A stretch of DNA of 13,037 nt, taken from the NCBI GenBank assembly GCA_012514545.1, contig JAAZAC010000304.1:1-13037 (forward strand). The letters run 5' to 3'. The position numbers were made by a program, and so were the translations under genes. The notes beneath the pieces were generated by a model. That model had not been told where the DNA came from, did not search any database, and saw only the letters and a list, made by a program, of their open reading frames with translations. Shown here piece by piece: positions 1 through 6,419 of this stretch. Source of the stretch: Actinomycetales bacterium. Its GTDB lineage: Bacteria > Actinomycetota > Actinomycetes > Actinomycetales > Cellulomonadaceae. Within the stretch, counting starts at the first letter, position 1. Every line of letters starts with the position of its first letter.

Positions 1-141
1 GAGGCCGCGCCGGGCGAGACCGCCGAGCGGGCCAAGCGCCGTCGTCGGCGGACGCGGCGTCGCGGCGGCGGGCAGGGCGGCCAGGGCGCCGCGCCGGCCG
101 GCGGGCAGGCCGCGGGGCAGGGCGGCCAGGCCGAGGCCTGA
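1..141 (+). CDS. C-terminal tail of a truncated gene, possibly a DEAD-box RNA helicase
   Basis: The reading frame is open from base 1 and ends at TGA 139-141, so only the last 46 residues are visible. The tail begins EAAPGETAERAKRRRRRTRR and continues as a Gly/Gln/Ala-rich stretch with GGQGGQ repeats. A basic Arg cluster followed by a Gly-rich disordered end is typical of RNA-binding tails, such as those of actinobacterial DEAD-box RNA helicases. No catalytic domain lies inside the window, so the helicase call is an inference from tail composition and remembered neighbourhoods. Other RNA-binding or ribosome-associated proteins could end this way. The gene converges on the MarC-family gene. 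The 43-bp gap holds a 10-bp direct repeat (CGGGCACCCG at 156-165 and 169-178) but no clear terminator. Confidence 0.55.
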   Translation, partial: EAAPGETAERAKRRRRRTRRRGGGQGGQGAAPAGGQAAGQGGQAEA

Positions 142-184
142 CCGCGCGCGAACGCCGGGCACCCGACTCGGGCACCCGCGGGCG

Positions 185-805
185 TCAGGCGGCCTTGATG
201 AACGCCTCGACGGCGTCGGCGACGAGCTGCACGGCGATCGCCGCGAGCAGGAGGCCCGCGATGCGGGTGATGAGCGTCGTCCCGCTCTCCTTGAGCACCC
301 GGTGGATGCCGCTCGCGAACCGCATGGCCAGCCACAGGCACAGGTGCACCGCGAGGATGCCGAGCGCGATGGCGATCAGGTCCGCGCGGTCCTCCGCGTG
401 CTGGACGAAGACCATGGTCGCGACGATCGCGCCCGGGCCCGCGAGCAGCGGCGTGCCCAGCGGCACGAGCGCGACGTTGACGCTGTTGTGCTCGGCGGGC
501 TTCGGCTCCTCCATCCGCCCGGTGAGCAGCTCCATCGCGACGAGGAGCAGGAGCAGGCCGCCCGACGCCTGGAGGGCCGGCAGCGAGATGTTCATGTAGT
601 CGAGCACCTGCTGGCCGAACAGCGCGAACACGACGATCACGCCGAAGGCCGCGGCGATCGCCTGGCGGGCGGCCGCGCGGCGCTGGCGCCCCGTCATCGT
701 GCCGGTGAGCGCGAGGAAGACGGGGACGGTGCCCGGGGGGTCCATGATCACGAACAGCGTGACGAAGACCTCGAGGAAGAGCTGGACGTCGAGCACGGCG
801 CTCAT
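185..805 (-). CDS. MarC family (UPF0056) integral membrane protein
   Basis: This encodes a 206-residue, strongly hydrophobic protein of the usual MarC-family length, with about six predicted membrane helices. Family hallmarks are visible: an N-terminal helix ending in FVIMDPPGTVPVFLALT, a middle segment ASGGLLLLLVAMELL, and the re-entrant-like motif PLGTPLLAGPGAI. MarC proteins were once linked to multiple antibiotic resistance in E. coli, but that link is not supported, and their substrate is unknown. The start is ATG 805-803, which overlaps the TGA of the upstream PHP gene (804-802) in an ATGA junction. The two are therefore almost certainly one transcript with translational coupling. No separate promoter was seen. 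The family assignment is secure; the transported compound cannot be inferred. Confidence 0.92.
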   Translation of the reverse strand: MSAVLDVQLFLEVFVTLFVIMDPPGTVPVFLALTGTMTGRQRRAAARQAIAAAFGVIVVFALFGQQVLDYMNISLPALQASGGLLLLLVAMELLTGRMEEPKPAEHNSVNVALVPLGTPLLAGPGAIVATMVFVQHAEDRADLIAIALGILAVHLCLWLAMRFASGIHRVLKESGTTLITRIAGLLLAAIAVQLVADAVEAFIKAA

Positions 806-1644
806 GCTCCCACGATCGGCAGGCGACCCTGCTCCGCGATGGCCGCGACGACCTCCGGCGCGGTCGTGAACTCGCCCAGCCGGTTCGGCTTGCCGGCGCC
901 GTGGTAGTCGCTCGCGCCGGTGACGAGGAGGCCGAGCTCGTCCGCGAGCGCGGCGAGGTGGGCGCGCTGCTCGGGCGTGTGGTCGCGGTGGTCGACCTCG
1001 AGGCCCGCCAGCCCGGCCTCCGCGGCCGCCCGGATCGTGGTGTCCGACACGACCCGGCCGCGCGCCGCGGCCCCCGGGTGCGCCATCACCGGCACGCCGC
1101 CCGCCGCGCGCACCATCCGCACCGCGTCGAGCAGGGGCGTCGCGTAGTAGGGGACGTAGTACGGCGAGCCGGTGGCCAGCAGCGAGGCGAACGCCGCCGA
1201 CCGGTCCGGCACCACGCCGAGCGCGACGAGCGCGTCGGCGATGTGGGGCCGGCCGACAGTGGTGCCCGGGCGGGTCTGCGCGACGACGTCGTCCCAGGTC
1301 AGCGGCAGGTCGGCCGCGATCCGGTCGACCATCGCGCGCAACCGCTCCTGGCGCGACGCGCGGACCCGCTCCCCCTCGGCGAGCAGGGCGGCGTCGTCGG
1401 GGTCGTGCAGGTAGGAGAGCAGGTGCACGCTGATGCCGCCCGCCCGGCAGGACAGCTCCGCCCCCCGGAGGAGCCCGACGCCGAACCGGGCCGCCGCGAC
1501 CTCCGCCTCCGCCCAGCCGCGGGTGGTGTCGTGGTCGGTCAGCGCGACCAGCGTGAGCCCCGCCCGCGCCGCCGCCGCGACGAGGTCCGCCGGCGCGTCG
1601 GTGCCGTCCGACGCGACCGAGTGGGTGTGGAGGTCGGCGCGCAC
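802..1644 (-). CDS. PHP domain phosphoesterase (TrpH/YciV-like)
   Basis: This encodes a 280-residue metal-dependent phosphoesterase of the PHP superfamily. Metal-ligand motifs appear in the expected order: DLHTHS (His6, His8) with Asp13 in SDGT; TDHDT (Asp37, His38, Asp39); GAELS (Glu63); His74 in the next strand; VMAHPG; and GASDYHG near the C terminus. This matches the compact TrpH/YciV group, whose characterised members hydrolyse 3',5'-nucleoside bisphosphates or trim short RNA 5' ends. The exact substrate here is unknown. The GTG start was chosen because DLHTHS normally lies within the first few residues of the family, and because a TACCCT -10-like box ends six bases upstream. An in-frame extension to 2058 exists but is GC-shadow sequence overlapping the divergent peptidase. 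The gene leads the operon with MarC. Confidence 0.9.
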   Translation of the reverse strand: MRADLHTHSVASDGTDAPADLVAAAARAGLTLVALTDHDTTRGWAEAEVAAARFGVGLLRGAELSCRAGGISVHLLSYLHDPDDAALLAEGERVRASRQERLRAMVDRIAADLPLTWDDVVAQTRPGTTVGRPHIADALVALGVVPDRSAAFASLLATGSPYYVPYYATPLLDAVRMVRAAGGVPVMAHPGAAARGRVVSDTTIRAAAEAGLAGLEVDHRDHTPEQRAHLAALADELGLLVTGASDYHGAGKPNRLGEFTTAPEVVAAIAEQGRLPIVGA

Positions 1645-1650
1645 CCGGCC

Positions 1651-1656
1651 AGGGTA
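1651..1656 (-). promoter_or_regulatory. -10-like element for leaderless transcription of the PHP gene
   Basis: On the minus strand TACCCT is followed by six bases (GGCCGG) and then the GTG start. This spacing puts the transcript start at the G of GTG, the leaderless arrangement common in actinobacteria. There is no Shine-Dalgarno-like sequence between the box and the start. Almost the same sequence precedes the MgtE-N gene at 6408-6422. No clear -35 box was seen. Confidence 0.5.
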
Positions 1657-1747
1657 TGCGGGCGGGGCGCGCGGGGCGGGCGGCGGGGGGCGCCGGCGGG
1701 TGGCGCGGGGCGGCGCGGGGCGCCGTCGGGGTGGGACGATGGTCGCC

Positions 1748-3331
1748 ATGACCGACGAGACGACGCAGCCGCAGCCCACCGCGACCAGTGAGGGCGGGCC
1801 GCGCCGCCCGCCGGCCGAGGCCGTGGGCGCGCCCGCGGAGGACGTCGCCGCCCGCGGGGCGCAGCGGAGCCAGCGCCCCGACTCCACGGCGTTCCGCGCA
1901 TTCATCGCGCAGGGCTGGGCGGACCGGCCCCGCGCGACCCCGGCGACCGGCCCCGCGGCGCCGTACGCGGCGGCGCGGCGCGAGCGCATCTCCGCACGCT
2001 TCCCGGGCGAGCGCCTCGTGATCCCCGCCGGCCCGCTGAAGACGCGGTCCAACGACACCGACTACCGCTTCCGCCCGCACTCGGCGTTCGCGCACCTCAC
2101 GGGCCTCGGCACGGACCAGGAGCCCGACGCCGTCCTCGTGCTGCACCCCGACGGGCCCGACGGCGGCCACCACGCGGTCCTCTACTTCCGCCCCGCGGCC
2201 GGGCGGGACACGGAGGAGTTCTTCGCCGACGCGCGGTACGGCGAGTTCTGGGTGGGCCCGCGGCCCACGCTCGAGGACCTGGCCGTGCTCACCGGCATCG
2301 AGACCGCACCGCTCGCCGAGCTGCTCGACGCGCTCGCCAAGGACGTCGGCCCCGGCGGGGTGCGCGTGCGCGTGGTCCCCGGCGCCGACGACGGCGTGAC
2401 GGCCGCCGTGGACGCCGCCCGCGCCGAGGCGATGGACGAGGAGGAGGCGGCCGCCGCCGACGCCGAGCTGCTCGAGGCCCTCGCCGAGCTGCGCCTCGTC
2501 AAGGACGAGTACGAGGTCGCGCAGATGCGCGAGGCCGTCGCGGCGACGATCGCGGGCTTCGAGGAGGTCGTGCGGAACCTGCGCCGCGCGACGCGGCACC
2601 GGCGGGGCGAGCGCGTCATCGAGGCGACGTTCGACGGCCACGCGCGCGAGGAGGGCAACGCCGTCGGCTACGAGACGATCGCGGCCGCCGGCGACCACGC
2701 GACCACCCTGCACTGGATCACCAACGACGGGGTCGTGCGCGAGGGCGACCTGGTGCTGCTCGACGCGGGCGTGGAGGTCGACTCCCTCTACACCGCCGAC
2801 GTCACGCGGACCCTGCCCGTGTCCGGCCGGTTCACCGAGGTGCAGCGGCGGGTGTACCAGGCCGTGCTCGACGCCGCCGACGCCGCGTTCGCCGCCGCCC
2901 GCCCGGGCGCCCGGTTCCGCGACGTGCACGCCGCCGCGATGGAGGTCATCGCCGCGCGGCTCGAGGAGTGGGGCCTGCTGCCCTGCACCGCCGCCGAGTC
3001 GCTCGCGCCCGAGGGCCAGTACCACCGCCGCTGGATGGTGCACGGCACCTCGCACCACCTGGGCCTGGACGTGCACGACTGCGCGCACGCCCGGCGGGAG
3101 ATGTACGTCGACGGCGTCATCGAGCCGGGGATGGTGTTCACCGTCGAGCCGGGGCTGTACTTCAAGTCGGACGACCTGACGGTCCCGGAGGAGTACCGCG
3201 GCATCGGCGTGCGGATCGAGGACGACGTGCTCATCACGGCGGACGGCAACGAGAACCTCACGGCCGCCCTGCCGCGCCGCCCGGACGACGTCGAGGCGTG
3301 GATGGCGCCGCTGCTCGGCGAGGGAGGCTGA
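1748..3331 (+). CDS. pepP: Aminopeptidase P family (Xaa-Pro) metallopeptidase
   Basis: This encodes a 527-residue M24B-type peptidase that, by family, removes an N-terminal residue preceding proline, using two Mn or other divalent ions in the cytosol. It has an N-terminal creatinase-like domain (roughly residues 65-220, with the RSNDTDYRFRPHSAFAHLTG segment) and a C-terminal pita-bread catalytic domain (roughly 245-510). All five metal ligands are visible: Asp339 (LLDAGVE), Asp351 (TADVTRT), His436 (HGTSHHLGLDVHD), Glu467 (VEPGLYF) and Glu491 (GVRIEDD). The first 60 residues are Ala/Pro/Glu-rich and probably disordered, an extension relative to E. coli PepP. ATG 1748 is preferred, but an in-frame ATG at 1739 is possible. 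A weak -10-like GACGAT ends seven bases before 1748. The GNAT gene follows after four bases and is probably co-transcribed. Confidence 0.93.
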   Translation: MTDETTQPQPTATSEGGPRRPPAEAVGAPAEDVAARGAQRSQRPDSTAFRAFIAQGWADRPRATPATGPAAPYAAARRERISARFPGERLVIPAGPLKTRSNDTDYRFRPHSAFAHLTGLGTDQEPDAVLVLHPDGPDGGHHAVLYFRPAAGRDTEEFFADARYGEFWVGPRPTLEDLAVLTGIETAPLAELLDALAKDVGPGGVRVRVVPGADDGVTAAVDAARAEAMDEEEAAAADAELLEALAELRLVKDEYEVAQMREAVAATIAGFEEVVRNLRRATRHRRGERVIEATFDGHAREEGNAVGYETIAAAGDHATTLHWITNDGVVREGDLVLLDAGVEVDSLYTADVTRTLPVSGRFTEVQRRVYQAVLDAADAAFAAARPGARFRDVHAAAMEVIAARLEEWGLLPCTAAESLAPEGQYHRRWMVHGTSHHLGLDVHDCAHARREMYVDGVIEPGMVFTVEPGLYFKSDDLTVPEEYRGIGVRIEDDVLITADGNENLTAALPRRPDDVEAWMAPLLGEGG

Positions 3332-3335
3332 CACC

Positions 3336-3917
3336 GTGCCCGACGCCACCGGTCCCGTGCTGCCGGCCGACGCGCTGCGCCGGCTCGAGCCGCGCCCGCT
3401 GGTCGGCGAGGGCGTCGGGCTGCGGCCGTGGGCGCCGTCGGACGCCCCGCTGGTGGCGGCCGCGTTCGCGGACCCGGGGATCGCCGCCTGGCGCGCCCGC
3501 CAGCCGGACGAGCAGGACGACGACGCCGACGCCTGGGTGCGCCGGTGGGCCGAGCGGTGGGCGGCCGGGACCGACGCCGCGTGGGCGGTGACGGCGCCCG
3601 GGGACGACGCGGCCCAGGGGTACGTGGGTCTGCGGCGGATCCAGGCGTTCGACGGCTCGGCCGAGCTGTCGTACTGGATGCTGCCCGAGGCGCGCGGGGG
3701 CGGCCTGGCCCGGCGGGCCGCCGCCACCGCGACCGCCTGGGCGTTCGCCGAGCTGGGACTGCACCGGGTGTGGCTCGTGCACGCGGTGGCGAACGTGCGC
3801 GCGTGCGCCGTGGCCACGGGCGCGGGGTTCCGGGCCGAGGGGACGCTGCGCGGCTACCTGCGCGCGGACGCCGGCCGGGCCGACGCCCACCTGCACGCCC
3901 GCCTGCGCACCGACTGA
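3336..3917 (+). CDS. GNAT family N-acetyltransferase (RimJ/RimL-like)
   Basis: This encodes a 193-residue protein of the Acetyltransf_3 (RimJ/RimL) type, which transfers acetyl from acetyl-CoA to an amino group of a protein or small molecule. Visible landmarks are LRPWAPSDAP near residue 29 (first strand and helix), LSYWMLPEARGGGLA at 111-125 containing the R-x-x-G-x-A pyrophosphate-binding loop (Arg120 to Ala125), and the C-terminal VANVRACAVATGAGFRAEGT segment that closes the acetyl-CoA site. The GTG start at 3336 is supported by AGGGAGG at 3321-3327, eight bases upstream, and lies four bases after the peptidase stop. The two genes therefore form an operon. The substrate is not deducible; ribosomal-protein N termini are a family possibility only. 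Confidence 0.88.
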   Translation: MPDATGPVLPADALRRLEPRPLVGEGVGLRPWAPSDAPLVAAAFADPGIAAWRARQPDEQDDDADAWVRRWAERWAAGTDAAWAVTAPGDDAAQGYVGLRRIQAFDGSAELSYWMLPEARGGGLARRAAATATAWAFAELGLHRVWLVHAVANVRACAVATGAGFRAEGTLRGYLRADAGRADAHLHARLRTD

Positions 3918-3943
3918 CCCGGGCCGCCGTCGGCCCCTCCCCT

Positions 3944-4017
3944 CGCCGAGGTCGACAGGCGACGCCGAGGTCGACAGCGCGGACCTGTCGACCTCGGCGT
4001 CCGCTGTCGACCTGGCG
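3944..4017. repeat. Palindromic intergenic repeat, copy 1 (family A)
   Basis: Two direct copies of GCCGAGGTCGACAG (3945-3958, 3964-3977) are followed by two inverted copies (3985-3998 exact; 4004-4016 with one base missing). Unit starts are spaced 19, 21 and 19 bases. The inner pair can form a 14-bp perfect stem with a 7-base loop, and the outer pair extends it into a long hairpin. The element lies between the convergent GNAT and ribbon-helix-helix genes, so it could end transcription from both sides, but it has no T-tract. A second copy at 5343-5416 aligns without gaps at about 67 of 74 positions. The organisation resembles REP/BIME elements. Confidence 0.85.
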
Positions 4018-4029
4018 GGAACACCCCGG

Positions 4030-4266
4030 TCAGGGCTTGAGCCGGCCCGCCTCCTCCAGCGCGCGCCGCAGCAGCCACTCGACGTGCGCGTTGGTGCTGC
4101 GCAGCTCGTCGGCCGCCCACCGCGCGAGGGCGTCGTGCACCGCGGGGTCGAGGCGCAGGAGCATCGCCTTGCGCTCCCGCCCCCGGGCCGGCGGCGTCGC
4201 GGGCCCGGCCGGGCCGGGCGGGGTCCCCTCCTCCCCGCCCGGCCCCAGGGGTGCGCCGTCGGTCAC
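4030..4266 (-). CDS. Ribbon-helix-helix (Arc/CopG-like) DNA-binding protein
   Basis: This encodes a 78-residue protein. The first 30 residues are Gly/Pro-rich and likely disordered. Residues 33-74 fit the ribbon-helix-helix fold: a short strand (KAMLLRLD, 33-40), helix A (PAVHDALARWAADELRS, 41-57) and helix B (TNAHVEWLLRRALEEAG, 58-74). Such proteins bind DNA as dimers through paired strands and recognise short palindromes. The GTG start at 4266 overlaps the SPFH stop codon (GTGA), giving translational coupling and a fixed stoichiometry with SPFH. No toxin-like partner is adjacent, so a regulator role is favoured over an antitoxin one. An attractive target is the 28-bp palindrome at 5241-5268 upstream of the operon, which would make it an autoregulator. 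This is inference. Confidence 0.82.
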   Translation of the reverse strand: MTDGAPLGPGGEEGTPPGPAGPATPPARGRERKAMLLRLDPAVHDALARWAADELRSTNAHVEWLLRRALEEAGRLKP

Positions 4267-5204
4267 TGGTACAGCGTCCCCGTGTTGACGACGGGCGTCG
4301 CCCGCGAGTCACCGCAGAGCACGACGAGCAGGTTCGACACCATCGCGGCCTTGCGCTCCTCGTCGAGGTCGACGACGTTCTCCTCCCGGAGCTGGTCGAG
4401 CGCCATCTGCACCATCCCGACGGCGCCCTCGACGATCCGGGACCGCGCCGCCACGACCGCCGCCGCCTGCTGCCGCTGCAGCATCGCCTGGGCGATCTCA
4501 GGCGCGTACGCGAGGTGGCTGATCCGCACCTCGAGGATCTCCAGGCCCGCCGCGACGACCCGCTCCGCCACCTCGTGCGCGAGCTCGAGCGAGATCCGGT
4601 CGGTGGAGCCGCGGAGGGACTCGGCGTCGTCGGCGGCGTCGTACGGGTAGGCGCCCGCGACGTGCCGGACCGCGGCCTCGGACTGGACGCGGATGAAGTT
4701 GTCGTACTCCTGGACGGCGAAGGTCGCCTTCGCGGTGTCGGCGACCTGCCAGACGACGATCGCCGCGATCTCCACCGGGTTGCCGGTGGCGTCGTTGACC
4801 TTGAGGTGCCCGGTCTCGAAGTTCCGCACCCGGACGGAGACCCGGCGGTGGGTGGTCAGCGGCGCCAGCCAGACGAGCCCGGTGGTCCGCACGGTGCCGA
4901 CGTACCGGCCGAAGAACTGGACCACCTGCGTGGTGCCGGGCTGGACGATCGCGAGCGACGCACCGATCACCGTGGCGGCGAGCGCGGCGACGGCGCCCCC
5001 GATGCCGGCCGCGGTGCTGCCGGTGGCGTCGGCGGTGGCGAAGAGCCAGGCCGCGCCGGCGGCGAGGACGAGGAGGAGCGCGACGCCGAGGAAGCCGTTC
5101 GCGTGCCAGGCGCGGCGCTCGGCGATGTGCACCTCCGTGGCGTGGAGGCCGACCGGCCCGGCGGCCGGCTCGAGCTGGGGGTCGCGATCGACGACGGCGG
5201 TCAT
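4263..5204 (-). CDS. SPFH/band-7 (prohibitin/stomatin-like) membrane protein
   Basis: This encodes a 313-residue membrane-anchored SPFH protein. A short hydrophilic N terminus is followed by two hydrophobic helices (about 38-58 and 65-87). The SPFH domain comes next (about 88-270): IVQPGTTQVVQFFGRYVGTVRTTGL, then LKVNDATGNPVEIAAIVVWQV, RHVAGAYPYD, and the AGLEILEVRISHLAYAPEIAQAMLQRQQ stretch leading into the helical oligomerisation region. Family members assemble into ring- or cage-like membrane scaffolds and often affect membrane microdomains or partner proteases. No NfeD-like partner gene is adjacent here; the partner is a DNA-binding protein. The ATG start is supported by GAAGGA (5211-5216 on the plus strand, read in reverse). 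The 5' leader can also form a 7-bp GC hairpin at 5225-5241. Confidence 0.92.
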   Translation of the reverse strand: MTAVVDRDPQLEPAAGPVGLHATEVHIAERRAWHANGFLGVALLLVLAAGAAWLFATADATGSTAAGIGGAVAALAATVIGASLAIVQPGTTQVVQFFGRYVGTVRTTGLVWLAPLTTHRRVSVRVRNFETGHLKVNDATGNPVEIAAIVVWQVADTAKATFAVQEYDNFIRVQSEAAVRHVAGAYPYDAADDAESLRGSTDRISLELAHEVAERVVAAGLEILEVRISHLAYAPEIAQAMLQRQQAAAVVAARSRIVEGAVGMVQMALDQLREENVVDLDEERKAAMVSNLLVVLCGDSRATPVVNTGTLYQ

Positions 5205-5240
5205 GAGGTGTCCTTCGGGTCCTGCGCGCGACTCTCGCGC

Positions 5241-5268
5241 GTCATCAAAGTGATATCACATTGATGAC
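5241..5268. promoter_or_regulatory. 28-bp near-perfect palindromic operator candidate upstream of the SPFH operon
   Basis: The arms are GTCATCAA and TTGATGAC around a perfect 10-bp core GTGATATCAC. Only one symmetric base pair (5249 against 5260, A opposite A) breaks the symmetry, so 26 of 28 bases are symmetric. It is markedly AT-rich in a window dominated by G and C. It lies 36 bases upstream of the SPFH ATG, just upstream of the leader hairpin, and could overlap the core promoter. A dimer or tetramer of the ribbon-helix-helix protein from the same operon is the obvious candidate ligand, though another regulator could bind. A role as an operator is inferred from position and symmetry only. 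Confidence 0.65.
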
Positions 5269-5342
5269 AGGCTGCGAAGGGGACCAACGGCCCGAGCGTG
5301 CACGATCGGGCCCCGGGCACGCGCCAGCACCGCCCGCCCGGG

Positions 5343-5416
5343 CGCCGAGGTCGACAGGCCGCGCCGAGGTCGACAGGCCCGACCTGTCGACCTCGGCCTC
5401 CGCTGTCGACCTCGCG
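5343..5416. repeat. Palindromic intergenic repeat, copy 2 (family A)
   Basis: This has the same architecture as copy 1: direct units of GCCGAGGTCGACAG at 5344-5357 and 5363-5376, and inverted units at 5384-5397 (exact) and 5403-5416 (slightly degenerate). Unit starts are again spaced 19, 21 and 19 bases. It lies between the operator palindrome of the SPFH operon and the 3' end of the stress-protein gene. With copy 1 it therefore brackets the SPFH operon. The inner units form a 14-bp stem with a 7-base loop. It could act as a terminator for the minus-strand stress-protein gene, or be a dispersed REP-like element. Confidence 0.85.
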
Positions 5417-5465
5417 AAGGGACGGGTGGAGGCGCGCGGCGCCGCGCAGCGGCGGGGGCGGGGGG

Positions 5466-6200
5466 TCAGGCGCCGGGGGGCGGCGGCGTCGTCGGGGGCT
5501 CCCCCGGGCCCGACGGCGGGGTGACCGGCCCGCCGGGGGGCGGCGGCGTCCCCGGCCCGTACCCGGGGCCCGACGGCGGAGGCGTCCCCGGCCCGTAGCC
5601 CGGTCCCGGATAGCCCGGCCCCGGACCCTGGCCCGGCCCGTACCCCGGCCCCGTGCCCGGGTACCCGGGCCCCGCCGCCGGCGGCACGACCGACCCGTGC
5701 CCCGAACCCGGCGTCCGCACGCCGCCGATCTCGGCGAGCAGGCCGCGGGCGCGGTGCGCGAGGTCGGGGGCGCACAGCAGCGCGTACGACGTGGCGACGA
5801 TCTGGCTGGCCGACGTGAAGTCGCGCTTGCCGCCGGTCAGCGCGTAGGAGATGACCGAGAAGAGGATGCCGAAGGCCGCGCCGATGGCCATCGCGGGCAG
5901 GATCGGGAACAGGGCCTCGGTGCTGAAGATCGACAGCAGCAGCCCCACGAACAGGCCGAACCACGCGCCCGACAGGCCCCCGGCCAGCGCGACGCGCCCG
6001 TAGGTGAGCCGACCCGTGACGCGCTCGACCATGCGCAGGTCGGTCCCCACGATCGTCACGTTCTGGACCGGGAACTCCTTGTCCGCGAGGTGGTCGACCG
6101 CGCGCTGCGCCTCGAGGTAGGTGCCGTACGCGGCGACCAGCTCCCCCGTCGGCAGGGTCGGGACGCGGGGGACGCCGGCGGGCGTGCGGTTCATGGTCAT
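5466..6200 (-). CDS. General stress protein 17M-like membrane protein with Gly/Pro-rich tail
   Basis: This encodes a 244-residue protein. Residues 20-65 (ELVAAYGTYLEAQRAVDHL and KEFPVQNVTIVGTDLRMV) match the general-stress-protein 17M-like domain. Two hydrophobic helices follow (about 70-92 and 97-121), rich in Gly as in glycine-zipper domains, and then a short conserved segment through about 160. The last 80 residues are low complexity, built from GPGYGPGTPPPP-type repeats, and probably disordered on one side of the membrane. ATG 6200 is chosen because GGGGAGGA lies about seven bases upstream; ATG 6194 is a second in-frame option. The biochemical role of the family is unknown; a link to stress is by name of the Bacillus relative only. 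The gene is divergent from the MgtE-N/CBS gene. Confidence 0.85.
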   Translation of the reverse strand: MTMNRTPAGVPRVPTLPTGELVAAYGTYLEAQRAVDHLADKEFPVQNVTIVGTDLRMVERVTGRLTYGRVALAGGLSGAWFGLFVGLLLSIFSTEALFPILPAMAIGAAFGILFSVISYALTGGKRDFTSASQIVATSYALLCAPDLAHRARGLLAEIGGVRTPGSGHGSVVPPAAGPGYPGTGPGYGPGQGPGPGYPGPGYGPGTPPPSGPGYGPGTPPPPGGPVTPPSGPGEPPTTPPPPGA

Positions 6201-6407
6201 GACCTCATCCTCCCCCGCGGCCCGCCCGAGCGCCACGCTGCCCCCCGCTCCGCGGACGCCTGCGGCCGGGCGTTCGGCGGGCCCACCGCGCCGAGCTCGA
6301 GGCGTGGCTCGCCGGGATCGAGGAGTCGCCCGCCGCCGGCCGCGGAGCCCGCCCGACGCACTCGGCGCGGCGCGGCCCTCGCACCCGCCCCGCAGGGCCC
6401 GCCCGGA

Positions 6408-6413
6408 TACCCT
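6408..6413 (+). promoter_or_regulatory. -10-like element for leaderless transcription of the MgtE-N/CBS gene
   Basis: TACCCT is followed by GGCCAG and then the GTG start at 6420, placing the transcript start on the initiation codon. The 15-base stretch TACCCTGGCC[A/G]GGTG is shared with the PHP gene apart from one base. No Shine-Dalgarno sequence is present. The 219-bp divergent gap upstream shows no other clear element. Confidence 0.5.
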
Positions 6414-6419
6414 GGCCAG

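Noticed and set aside
142..184. Possible terminator between the first gene and MarC
   Set aside because: The CGGGCACCCG motifs at 156-165 and 169-178 are direct repeats. The only pairing between them (CCCGA/TCGGG) leaves a one-base loop, so no stable hairpin is supported.
185..3817. A 1210-residue minus-strand open frame
   Set aside because: Only its last 206 residues (MarC) look like a protein. The rest is Arg/Ala/Gly/Pro-rich shadow of the PHP and plus-strand peptidase genes, caused by the scarcity of stop codons at high GC.
4030..5204. Toxin-antitoxin system
   Set aside because: The small protein has an antitoxin-like ribbon-helix-helix fold, but its partner is a clear SPFH scaffold protein and no toxin-sized gene is adjacent.
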